DNA of 64,000 nt from Pseudogracilibacillus sp037072025 (GTDB lineage Bacteria; Bacillota; Bacilli; Bacillales; Amphibacillaceae), in assembly GCF_037072025.1 (NCBI RefSeq), contig NZ_JAXHDD010000017.1, forward strand, positions 1 through 64,000, read 5' to 3'. This document shows, piece by piece, positions 8,730 through 17,253 of the stretch. Both the position numbers and the translations under genes were made by a program. How positions within the stretch are numbered: the stretch's first letter is position 1; the number at the start of each line of letters is the position of its first letter. The notes beneath the pieces were generated by a model. The model ran no database searches. It worked only from the letters and a program-made list of their open reading frames with translations, and was not told where the DNA came from.

Positions 8730-9467
8730 TTATATCCCAACTCTTTTTACTATTTCATATAGTTGTTTGACGTCCTCTACATTTGTTTTACCTGTGCTAC
8801 CATCGATAATTGCAGAGTATACATGTGGGATTATCTGTTTCACTCCTGATTCAAGAGCAATAACAACAATCTCTTCAAAATTTTCTAGATCAATCCCTCC
8901 TGTTGGTTCAATAGCAAAATTTTCATCAGCACAAATTTTCACAATTTCCTTATACATTTCTTTGTTTTGCAGTCCATTCATTGGAAATAATTTAACCGAA
9001 TTTCCACCCATTTCTCGAATAAGTGCAATCGCAGTTGAAAGATGAACTTTCGTAGGATCTTTTTTTGTTGAAAGAGGTCCTGTTGCTATATTTACATACC
9101 CTAATTTATCTAACGGGTTTACAAGACAATTAATAAATGATGATTCATTTTTCGCCATTGCCCTCGTATACCCTACTGCCGGAAAGATTTGATTAATATG
9201 TTCGGCATCCAATTCTCGGCTAATATGCGCTACTTTCTTCCATTGATTCGGATCACCAGCACCTAAACTAATTGAAATAGCACCATCAATTGCTTCTTTA
9301 TATATGATCATTTCTTTCACTGCTTGATCGACAGTTTCATATTTTGCAGCTAATAAACCTATCACTACATGCCCTTCTGTAATATCGTAAATTTCTTTTG
9401 CATTATCTACATTGCCTGCAAGAACATTTAAGCAAATTTTATTATTGTAGAAACGTTTATCTATCAT
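8730..9467 (-). CDS. dgaF: KDPG aldolase, DgaF-like
   Basis: The 245-residue protein matches the DgaF family of 2-dehydro-3-deoxy-6-phosphogluconate aldolases, which is distinct from classical Eda. It has the N-terminal ICLNVLAGN segment, a GAGDPNQW stretch and a VKLFPMNG motif carrying the probable Schiff-base lysine. It would split KDPG into pyruvate and glyceraldehyde-3-phosphate. It starts 6 bases after the ammonia-lyase stop. The DgaE-DgaF pairing is known from the Salmonella D-glucosaminate pathway and from enterococcal clusters, which supports the call. Confidence 0.85.
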   Translation of the reverse strand: MIDKRFYNNKICLNVLAGNVDNAKEIYDITEGHVVIGLLAAKYETVDQAVKEMIIYKEAIDGAISISLGAGDPNQWKKVAHISRELDAEHINQIFPAVGYTRAMAKNESSFINCLVNPLDKLGYVNIATGPLSTKKDPTKVHLSTAIALIREMGGNSVKLFPMNGLQNKEMYKEIVKICADENFAIEPTGGIDLENFEEIVVIALESGVKQIIPHVYSAIIDGSTGKTNVEDVKQLYEIVKRVGI

Positions 9468-9473
9468 AATAAC

Positions 9474-10562
9474 TCAAACCCCTAATAACTGTTTTATTCT
9501 AGTAACAATATATTCAACATCTTGTCTTGATAATGCTCGTGGGTCAATATCAAAGTATCCGATATTTGCATAATAATCTCTCGTATAAATAGCGATATTC
9601 CCATTTCGCAAGCTTTTAGTCAGTTCTACTGCAGATAATTTTGTTGATGTTTCATCGATATGAATTCGAGCACGATAAATTTCACGACCTGATTCATCTT
9701 GATGAACAGATACCTTTACACCATTAATTTTTTCTAACTCCATCAACCACTTTAAAATTAGCAGCTGTTCTTGTTCGGACATTTTATGTTCAGTAAAATT
9801 TTCCAACGCTTTTAATAGACCTAAAATTGATTCTTTACCAATTTTCATAGCTCTACCTATTCCCTGTAAATGTTGTTTTGCAAACGTAACATATTTTTTC
9901 CTACCCGCTAAAATTCCAGATGTCGGTCCTTCAATTGCCTTGGAGCCGCTCACAATGATTACATCCGCTAATTCAGCATATCCGGCTATGTTGCCTTCAG
10001 CAGCTATATCTAAGATGAATGGAATTTGATTTTGATAAGCTAGTTTACTTACATCTTGTAAATTAGGCATATTTTTTTGAACTGTATGATGAGATTTTAT
10101 AAACATAATCCCGATAGTTTGCTCTGTAATTGCTGCCTCTATTTGTTGTAAACTACATCCATTTGCATATCCGACTTCTTTTACTAATCCTCTACCTAAT
10201 TGTATCATCGTACTAACTGGAGCACCATAATCAATTATATGCCCTTTCATTATAATAATTTCTTTCGTTAAGGGTAATGATGGTAGACGTTCTACTGAAT
10301 AAGTATCTCCTTTCGTTACAAAGCCTGCAACAGCAAGAGCAATTGCCGCTGATGCTGAGTTGGTAATTACAGCATTTTCTGTTCCCATATATTGCGAGAC
10401 AATTTTACCTGATTCTTCATATAACTGATCCATTTCATAATAATTCGAAGCCCCTATTTTCATTGCCTCCAAAACGTCATCTGAAATAGTAGAGACACCT
10501 AGTATACTCATTTTACCGCTGGCATTTATAACCTTCTTTAAATTCATTTGAGTTACATTCAT
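9474..10562 (-). CDS. dgaE: PLP-dependent glucosaminate(-6-phosphate) ammonia lyase, DgaE-like
   Basis: This is a SelA/DgaE-fold protein of 362 residues. The PLP lysine lies in IVSGSKAIEGP, and ENAVITNSASAAIALA is the cofactor phosphate-binding region. DgaE enzymes remove ammonia from D-glucosaminate-6-phosphate to give KDPG; relatives act on free glucosaminate. The ATG at 10562 is preferred, as AGGTGGG lies 7 bases upstream; the GTG at 10574 has no spacing. It overlaps the amidohydrolase end by 50 bases, pointing to coupled translation. Confidence 0.85.
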   Translation of the reverse strand: MNVTQMNLKKVINASGKMSILGVSTISDDVLEAMKIGASNYYEMDQLYEESGKIVSQYMGTENAVITNSASAAIALAVAGFVTKGDTYSVERLPSLPLTKEIIIMKGHIIDYGAPVSTMIQLGRGLVKEVGYANGCSLQQIEAAITEQTIGIMFIKSHHTVQKNMPNLQDVSKLAYQNQIPFILDIAAEGNIAGYAELADVIIVSGSKAIEGPTSGILAGRKKYVTFAKQHLQGIGRAMKIGKESILGLLKALENFTEHKMSEQEQLLILKWLMELEKINGVKVSVHQDESGREIYRARIHIDETSTKLSAVELTKSLRNGNIAIYTRDYYANIGYFDIDPRALSRQDVEYIVTRIKQLLGV

Positions 10563-11649
10563 AATATTTCCCACCTATCATAACGGCATATGGTTTCACC
10601 AGGTTTTCTGCGAGTAATTCATTTCCCATTGAATCGTTAAGAATTACTTCACTATTCTCCACTGTAAAAAAAGTTAAATCTGCAAGTACACCTTTTTGAA
10701 GCGCCCCAATTTCTCGTTTATTGATTATTTTAGCAGGCATCTCCGTCACAGAATGTATTACTTCTTCCAATGAATATCCTAAAGCTAAAAACTTCGATAA
10801 AGTTGTTGCCATATTATAAACTGGACCATTTACTTTATTTCGTTCATAAATGTCCGTACTAATACTATGGAAATTAATATTCTCCGCTTTTGCTCTTTTT
10901 GCTATTGGATAAGAAAAACTGGAAGTGCCATGCCCAACATCTAAATAAACACCTCGATCAATTGCTTCTTTAATCTTATTTTTGATTAAGCCAGAATCGT
11001 TAAACATATGATTATCTGCTTTTTCATTATAGCAATGTGTGATAATATCGCCTTGCTCTAACAGACTGATTATATCGACTAATTTTGGCGGAGCACTCCC
11101 AATGTGAACCATTAACGGTTTCTTAATTTTCCTAGAAAAGTTTTTCGCAATTTCTAATGGTATTGTACCGTTGTTCCCAACAACACTAGCACTCATTCTC
11201 GCCTTTAAACCGACAATAAAATCAGAATATTTTTCATTTGCTTTTAAAATTTCCTCTAAAGATAATCTAGACATATCAGCTAATTCGTTTCTTACTTTTA
11301 AGCCTACTGAAGATACATTTAAAAAAGCGAATATACGAGTGATACATTGCTCAGACATCTTAAAAAAATCACCAATATCATTCGAGCCACAGCTTCCCGC
11401 ATCGACGACTGTAGTCACACCAGTTTTGTATCCAATATCGTCTGGAAAAGCGCAATACGGTTCATATTTTGGAAAAGAATGAGTATGTAAATCGATCCAT
11501 CCTGGTGAAACATATACATTTTTAGGTAGTTGAATAATCTCTCCTTCCCCAGTCCAATCGGAAACAACCTCTACTATTTTTCCATTTTTTATGACAATAT
11601 CTGTTTTTTGACCGTTTGGTAATCTTGCATTTTTAATAATCTGTTTCAT
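10513..11649 (-). CDS. Amidohydrolase/deacetylase-type metallohydrolase
   Basis: This 378-residue TIM-barrel amidohydrolase keeps the metal ligands: HTH at residues 55-57, a candidate carboxylated lysine in GLKARMS, histidines in MVHIGSAPP and ITHCYNE, and an Asp in STDIYERN. It belongs to the group typified by enterococcal EF_0837, which is regularly found beside dgaE/dgaF. In this setting the likely reaction is removal of the N-acetyl group from an N-acetylated aldonic acid or amino sugar, feeding the ammonia lyase. The true substrate of the family is not known to me. Confidence 0.8.
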   Translation of the reverse strand: MKQIIKNARLPNGQKTDIVIKNGKIVEVVSDWTGEGEIIQLPKNVYVSPGWIDLHTHSFPKYEPYCAFPDDIGYKTGVTTVVDAGSCGSNDIGDFFKMSEQCITRIFAFLNVSSVGLKVRNELADMSRLSLEEILKANEKYSDFIVGLKARMSASVVGNNGTIPLEIAKNFSRKIKKPLMVHIGSAPPKLVDIISLLEQGDIITHCYNEKADNHMFNDSGLIKNKIKEAIDRGVYLDVGHGTSSFSYPIAKRAKAENINFHSISTDIYERNKVNGPVYNMATTLSKFLALGYSLEEVIHSVTEMPAKIINKREIGALQKGVLADLTFFTVENSEVILNDSMGNELLAENLVKPYAVMIGGKYYECNSNEFKEGYKCQR

Positions 11650-11695
11650 GTCTAGTGCCCCTTTAGTACCGCTATAATCAATTCAATTAGTATGT

Positions 11696-12313
11696 TTAAG
11701 CTTCAGTTATTTCGTATTTTTCAAAGGTCTTTGAAGCACCCCACATGATGAAATAAGCTGTGACACTACCTCCAAAGAAAAATAAAATAGCAGGTATTGT
11801 TATATAAGTTACATAAACTATTGCAGCGAATCCGCCCATCATAAATAAAGTTAATATCGGATGCACAACCCCGATAATGAACGGCCACTTTAAATAGTCT
11901 GTTATTTTTAAATTAAAATGAACATATATCGGAAAGAAATATGTTAAAACGATGGCATATAAAATAAAAATAGCTAATACACCAAAGCTTACGATGAAAT
12001 ATATGATATTTTCTTGCTGCCTTAAAATTTGAAATTCAATCACAAGAATATAGCCAATTATAAATAAAATGATCCCTAGCCCATTTGCTTTAAAAAATTC
12101 CTTCCGGTAAGAATCCCAAAAAGTTTTGAAAACCGGAATATCCTCTTCCCCCATATTCCATTTTCTTATTACAGAAAACATTGCAACTGTTGCAGGCATA
12201 AATCCAAAGACACCGAAGCCAAGTAACGTAAAAATAGTCCACAGTAAATTTACATACGCTAATTTCATTGCCCAAACACTAAATTTATAATACCCTGCGA
12301 TAAATCCGTGCAT
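11696..12313 (-). CDS. YesL-like membrane protein (DUF624)
   Basis: The 205-residue protein has five or six hydrophobic segments and the N-terminal pattern of the DUF624/YesL family. Such genes are found again and again next to LplABC-type sugar importers and polysaccharide-use genes, as here, just after the permease genes. The role is unknown; help with transport or membrane assembly is a guess. It starts at ATG 12313 after GGAGG. Confidence 0.85.
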   Translation of the reverse strand: MHGFIAGYYKFSVWAMKLAYVNLLWTIFTLLGFGVFGFMPATVAMFSVIRKWNMGEEDIPVFKTFWDSYRKEFFKANGLGIILFIIGYILVIEFQILRQQENIIYFIVSFGVLAIFILYAIVLTYFFPIYVHFNLKITDYLKWPFIIGVVHPILTLFMMGGFAAIVYVTYITIPAILFFFGGSVTAYFIMWGASKTFEKYEITEA

Positions 12314-12343
12314 GATGTTTCCTCCTAATTCATATCCTTAACA

Positions 12344-13239
12344 TTATTCTTTCACAGATCCGATTAAAACTCCTTTTACAAAAAAGCGTTGTAAAAATGG
12401 ATAGACAATTAATAATGGTAAAGCAGACACAATAATGACAGCATATTTAACAAGTGATGCAGTTTTTACTTGATCAGCAAATGATTGAGCAGCACCTGCT
12501 GCAGATGCGGCACTATCAGCACTAACTTCGTTTAAAATTAAAATCTGTCGTAAGATTAATTGTAAAGGAAATAATTCTTCATCTGATAAGTAAATCAATG
12601 CATTAAAATATTGGTTCCATAAAGCTACCGCATGGAATAACGCCATAACTGCAATGATTGGTAACGATAAAGGCAATACTATCCTAATAAATAAGTAAAA
12701 GTCACTGGCTCCATCAATTTTGGAAGCTTCAACTAACTGATCAGGAATCGTTTGTTGAAAGAAGGACCGTGCAACTAGGATGGACCAAGCACCTACAACC
12801 CCTGGGACCACAATTGCCCACATGGTGTTTATCATGTCTAATCCTTTTACTACAAGATACGTAGGAATTAATCCTCCATTGAAAAGCATCGTGAATAAAA
12901 TAAACCATAAAAAAACTTTTTTGCCATTAATTCTTTTCTTGACAATGCATACGCACATGGCAATAAAATAAACAAGTGAATAGCTGTACCTAATAATGTA
13001 TAAATAATTGTATTTTTATAGCCAATCCAAATTGCTTTATTTTGAAAGACTCGTATAAAACCATCAAATGTAACATCGACAGGCCAAAGCCACACTTTCC
13101 CTGTATTTACAGCATGTGGGTCACTTATGGAAGCACTAATTACAAATATAAGTGGATAAACAATCATTAAAGTGATCATTAATACAAAAATAAAATTGAT
13201 TCTTTCAAATGCTTTATCAGACAAACTAAAGTTACGCAT
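12344..13239 (-). pseudogene. Carbohydrate ABC permease, LplC/YtcP type, with one frameshift
   Basis: Two overlapping frames make one normal permease of about 295 residues. Residues 1 to about 105 lie in the first frame (13239 to about 12920). The rest lies in the second (about 12930-12344) and includes the EAA loop (VEASKIDGASDFYLFIRIVLP) in its usual place and an intact C-terminus. The frames cross near the run of seven A and six T at 12908-12921. The two halves are otherwise undamaged, so either a recent one-base indel or a sequencing error in the homopolymer is possible. If real, the importer is disabled. Confidence 0.8.
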
Positions 13240-13251
13240 CCTTTTTCCTCC

Positions 13252-14238
13252 TTACCATAGACTATTCTCACTAACCTTTCTAGCTATCTGATTAACGGTA
13301 ATGAGCAAAACGATATTAATTGCTGATTCGAATAACCCAATAGCTGCAGCGAAACTATAGCGGCCTTCTAATAGCCCTGTTTCATAAACAAATGTTTGAA
13401 TAATATCTGATGTTTCGGAGTTTAATGTATTTTGCATTAACAACACTTTTTCGAAACCTATTTGCATGAAATTCCCCATATTTAATATAAATAAAACAAC
13501 TATTGTCGGCATAATGCCTGGTAGATTAATGCGTAATATTCTTTGTAATCTTGTTGCACCATCAACTTTAGCGGCTTCATGTAACTCAGGATTTATTCCA
13601 GCTAAAGCGGCCAAATAAATAATTGTACTCCAACCTAGAGTCTGCCATTGACCAGACCATATATATATGTGTCTAAACCAATCTGGACTAGTTAAAAATG
13701 GAATCGATTCAAAACCTAACCACCGAATCGCATGATTAGCTAATCCTGTAACTGGATCTAAAAATGCAATTAGCATCCCTACAACAACTACTACAGAGAT
13801 AAAATGTGGTGCATAGGTTAATGTTTGTGTCCACTTTTTAAAGGCTCCATTTTTTAATTCATTTAAAGATAGTGCAAAAATGATTGGAAGTGGAAATAAC
13901 AATAAACCATATGCATTTAAAATAATGGTATTTTTTAATAAACGCCAAAAGTAATATGAATTAAAAAATCGCTCAAAATGCTCAAAACCAACCCAAGGAC
14001 TTCCGAATATACCTAAGTTTGCAAAGTAATCTTTAAAAGCAATTTGTACACCATACATTGGAATATAATGAAAAATAAAAAAATAAGTTAAAGCAGGTAA
14101 AAGAAATACATATAATTGCCAATTTCTTAACAAACTCTTTTTGATTGCATACGTTCTACTTTTACGTTTTATACTTTCCTTTTCTTGTTGTTGCAATTCC
14201 ATTCGATTTAGACTTTCTTTTTTTTGTTGCAATTCCAT
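13252..14238 (-). CDS. Carbohydrate ABC permease, LplB type
   Basis: This is the inner-membrane subunit of a CUT1-type sugar importer, 328 residues with six hydrophobic segments. The EAA motif (HEAAKVDGATRLQRILRIN) at about 225-243 contacts the ATPase. The N-terminus repeats a MELQQ.KES unit twice before the first membrane helix, an unusual duplicated start. It lies 12 bases upstream of its partner permease. No ATPase is encoded here; LplABC systems commonly use a shared MsmX-type ATPase encoded elsewhere. Confidence 0.9.
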   Translation of the reverse strand: MELQQKKESLNRMELQQQEKESIKRKSRTYAIKKSLLRNWQLYVFLLPALTYFFIFHYIPMYGVQIAFKDYFANLGIFGSPWVGFEHFERFFNSYYFWRLLKNTIILNAYGLLLFPLPIIFALSLNELKNGAFKKWTQTLTYAPHFISVVVVVGMLIAFLDPVTGLANHAIRWLGFESIPFLTSPDWFRHIYIWSGQWQTLGWSTIIYLAALAGINPELHEAAKVDGATRLQRILRINLPGIMPTIVVLFILNMGNFMQIGFEKVLLMQNTLNSETSDIIQTFVYETGLLEGRYSFAAAIGLFESAINIVLLITVNQIARKVSENSLW

Positions 14239-14296
14239 CTGATTGCAAGCCCCCTCTTACACAAGTCTATTAGACTATAAAATTTTCCAAATAAAT

Positions 14297-14320
14297 AAGG
14301 GGAGGGGAGCCCCCCCTTTT
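14297..14320. terminator. GC-rich hairpin between binding-protein and permease genes
   Basis: AAGGGG-N-CCCCTT arms form a very stable short hairpin between the binding-protein stop and the LplB start. On the plus strand it is followed by a long T run, on the minus strand by none. For the minus-strand operon it may therefore act as an mRNA-stabilising or partial termination site that keeps binding protein in excess of permeases. Confidence 0.45.
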
Positions 14321-14332
14321 TTTTATTACCAT

Positions 14333-15961
14333 TTAATTTTCTTGATATCTTTCGAATGCCGCTTGATAAACCTCCGTTAATTCATCTAAAGCACCCATTT
14401 TTTCAATTGTTTCCACATAGCTATCCCATTCTGAAAAATCTACGTCTCCACTAATAAATTTATCACGCATTTCTTCAATATACTTATCTACATCGGCTCC
14501 AGTTGCTTCAAGTACTTTGTTTTCATCTGCTGTAAATGTAAATCTTGGCCATATTTCATCTGGTATATAGGGTTCAATTTTCTCAGCCGCTTCCATCGAT
14601 TGAGGTGCAGTTTCTCCTCCCTGGAAGTAATCCGCTTTAATAATTCCACTAATAGAGCCTAACCAAGTTAACTGTTTTGCTATAGCTTGTTCGAACGTCA
14701 TATCCCCTTCTGGATTTAAAATATGATCCATGTACTTTATTTCTCCGCCATCTTCTTCATATGTTTCTCCCTCTACACCCATATAGTAAAGCTTGGCGCC
14801 TTCCTCACTATAGAAGTAATCCATCCAGCGAACCGCCGCTTCTGGATTTTCATTTTCACTTGTAATAACAAAACTTGATGTTTCCCAAACAGATGATGAA
14901 AGTTTATTATAGTCTTTATATCCTTCAGGTCCTTCTAAAGCAGCAAGACTATTATATTGTGAACCTATTTCTTCACCAAAGAGTTCAATAGGATCATAGA
15001 AAATCATACTTCCGTATAAGTTTTCCGATGCATTGGCTAAAAACTGACCCCATTCGATTGAAAAGATATTTTGCTCGATTAAACCTTCATCGTATAACAT
15101 ATGAATATATTCTAATAATTGTCTATACTCGTCCGTAACTGCATAGAAACGAACTTTACTAGGATCATCAGGATCTAAATCGATATTCGTGTTCGACGGA
15201 CCATGATTCATGACGCCAAACGAACCGGCTAACCATTGCACTAACTCCGCAATATCAGTACCACCATATGGTACTGTTTTTCCGTCACCAACCGGATCTA
15301 GTTCTTTTACTGCTTTTAAATACTCATAAAACTCCCCAGTTGTTTCAGGTATTTCCATGTCCAATTCTTTCAACCAGTCCTCATTGACCCATGGTCGTGC
15401 ACTTAAACGTAGGGATAAAAAGTCGTCTTCTATTAATGATGGCATGGAGTAAATGTTCCCATCCGGGAAAGTAATTGCTTTTCGAATACTCGGATCATTT
15501 TCCATCAATTCAGTTAAATTTGGTGCATATTCTTCAATCAAATCATTAAGCGGTAAGAAAGTTCCTTGTCCGCCATATTTTAATAAGTCAGCATTCGTCA
15601 ATTGTGATAAGAAAAATACATCCGGCAAATCACCACTACCAAGTGATAAGTTTCTTTTTTCCTCAAGTGCATCAGGATTAATTGATTCCCACTCCACATT
15701 AATATTTGTCATATCACGATAATGATTCCAAATTAATATATCATTCCAATCATTATCCTCGTTTTGTGCAGGTTTGTTTGCGAAAATTTTCATGTCTATT
15801 TCTTCGTCAACAATCGGCATACCAGTTGCGTTTACATTACTGTCTCCGGAGGTACCGTTATCATCAGCATCTGATCCAGCTTCCTTATTTCCACCACAAG
15901 CAGCTAAGACTAATAAGACCAATAAAGCAATTAATATAAGTAAATTCTTTTTAAATCTCAC
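14333..15961 (-). CDS. Extracellular solute-binding lipoprotein, LplA type
   Basis: The 542-residue protein starts at GTG 15961 with AAGGAGGG six bases before it. Its signal ends in the lipobox VLAAC (Cys 22), followed by an acidic, Gly-rich linker. The body is a family-1 sugar-binding protein of the large LplA/YtcQ kind (about 540 residues is normal). It is the first gene after a well-formed promoter and precedes both permeases. The ligand is likely an oligosaccharide or aldonic acid containing amino sugar, judged from the catabolic genes downstream. Confidence 0.9.
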   Translation of the reverse strand: MRFKKNLLILIALLVLLVLAACGGNKEAGSDADDNGTSGDSNVNATGMPIVDEEIDMKIFANKPAQNEDNDWNDILIWNHYRDMTNINVEWESINPDALEEKRNLSLGSGDLPDVFFLSQLTNADLLKYGGQGTFLPLNDLIEEYAPNLTELMENDPSIRKAITFPDGNIYSMPSLIEDDFLSLRLSARPWVNEDWLKELDMEIPETTGEFYEYLKAVKELDPVGDGKTVPYGGTDIAELVQWLAGSFGVMNHGPSNTNIDLDPDDPSKVRFYAVTDEYRQLLEYIHMLYDEGLIEQNIFSIEWGQFLANASENLYGSMIFYDPIELFGEEIGSQYNSLAALEGPEGYKDYNKLSSSVWETSSFVITSENENPEAAVRWMDYFYSEEGAKLYYMGVEGETYEEDGGEIKYMDHILNPEGDMTFEQAIAKQLTWLGSISGIIKADYFQGGETAPQSMEAAEKIEPYIPDEIWPRFTFTADENKVLEATGADVDKYIEEMRDKFISGDVDFSEWDSYVETIEKMGALDELTEVYQAAFERYQEN

Positions 15962-16073
15962 AAATTACCCTCCTTAAAATTATTATTTAGCGTGCGACCT
16001 TCTCTCTATTTTTAAAATAAGACTTTCTCATCCCCCCTGCATCTAATTTTTAAATGAAGTCTAAGTGCGAAAA

Positions 16074-16154
16074 ACAGTAAGCGATTTCATCTTGAATATT
16101 ATAATACTATTATTCTGAAAATAAATCAACATTATCTTATAACATTATAATGTT
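16074..16154 (-). promoter_or_regulatory. Promoter, CRE-like site and palindrome controlling the importer operon
   Basis: On the minus strand a -35 box TTGATT (16129-16124) lies 17 bases from TATTATAAT (16106-16098). Downstream of the -10, ATGAAATCGCTTACTG (16090-16075) resembles a catabolite-responsive element with two mismatches, in the usual roadblock position. Upstream, AACATTATAATGTT (16141-16154) is a perfect 14-bp palindrome and may be an operator. Confidence 0.5.
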
Positions 16155-16207
16155 AATACTGAAAAATAAATGAAAATTTTTATTTTTTCTTCTAGAAAAC
16201 GATGTTT

Positions 16208-17242
16208 TTATTTTACTATGTGTAAACAAACTGGTTTGTTTACATGAAATCGATGACCAGTTCGTTGTAAACTACCATCTTCTAGAATTTCAAAGACCAT
16301 AATATTATTGGATTGTTCATTTGCGACTAAAACATATGTATCATCAGGCATTATTGTAAAATTTCTTGGCCACTGCCCTTCCGTTTTAGTATGAGAAATG
16401 AATGCTAAAGTCCCATCATTTAATACTTTATAAGCTGTAATCGAATCATGGCCCCGATTAGAAGCATATACGAATTTTCCAGTTTTCGTTACATGAATAT
16501 CTGCTCCATAATTTGCATGTTGGAAATTATCATATATCGTCGGCAATGTTTGACACAGTTTTATATGTTGCAGATCTTTATCATACAAATACGTTAAAAT
16601 CGTTGAATTAAGTTCATTCACAATATAAAAAACATTTAACGTTGGATGAAAAGCGATATGGCGTGGTCCAGATCCATCCGGTACTTGCTCTTCAAAAAGA
16701 AACGTTAATTCTCCTGTTGCATGATTATGTTTAAAAAAGTTTAGTTTATTTAATCCTAAATCTGTTGCAATAAAATAAGGTGTATTAGGAATATTCCTTA
16801 TTGCATGTACTTTGGAAGCCGACTGCTGATGCGAGTTAGTTTTATAAAAACTTATTTCGTTTCCAATTTCTCCAGTTTCTTTTAAGGAATGAACGATTAC
16901 ACTTCCATTACTATAATTTGCAGTAAATAAAGCATGTTCACCGTTTTCCAGATAACATGGTCCACCGTTAGTTGGCTGTCTTTTTACTTCCTTGAGTGTT
17001 CCTAGACGTTCACTCCACTGTAAACTGACTACCTCACCGTTTGTTTTCTCACTAATAGCATATAAGTGACTTTTCTTCTTATTGACTGCTAGGAAGGATG
17101 GATTCTCTATCCCACTGAATGAATTTATTATTCTCAATTTTCCATATCGGGCATCAAAATTTAACCAATGAATCGTTTCCTCTGTCTCGGTACCATAACA
17201 CCCGACGAAAAGATCAAATTGCTGTTGACACATTTTTTTCAC
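16208..17242 (-). CDS. Lactonase-family seven-bladed beta-propeller protein
   Basis: This 344-residue protein of the cytoplasmic 6-phosphogluconolactonase-like propeller family (YkgB/Pgl type) has the hallmark strings SGPRHIAFHP, YASNRGHDSI and GQWPRNFTI. Relatives open sugar lactones. In this locus it could hydrolyse an amino-sugar lactone to the open aldonic acid that the deacetylase and ammonia lyase need. It lies 11 bases after the GH20 stop. The start is GTG 17242 (GGAG close by) or ATG 17233. Confidence 0.8.
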   Translation of the reverse strand: MKKMCQQQFDLFVGCYGTETEETIHWLNFDARYGKLRIINSFSGIENPSFLAVNKKKSHLYAISEKTNGEVVSLQWSERLGTLKEVKRQPTNGGPCYLENGEHALFTANYSNGSVIVHSLKETGEIGNEISFYKTNSHQQSASKVHAIRNIPNTPYFIATDLGLNKLNFFKHNHATGELTFLFEEQVPDGSGPRHIAFHPTLNVFYIVNELNSTILTYLYDKDLQHIKLCQTLPTIYDNFQHANYGADIHVTKTGKFVYASNRGHDSITAYKVLNDGTLAFISHTKTEGQWPRNFTIMPDDTYVLVANEQSNNIMVFEILEDGSLQRTGHRFHVNKPVCLHIVK

Positions 17243-17253
17243 TTACTCCTTCA

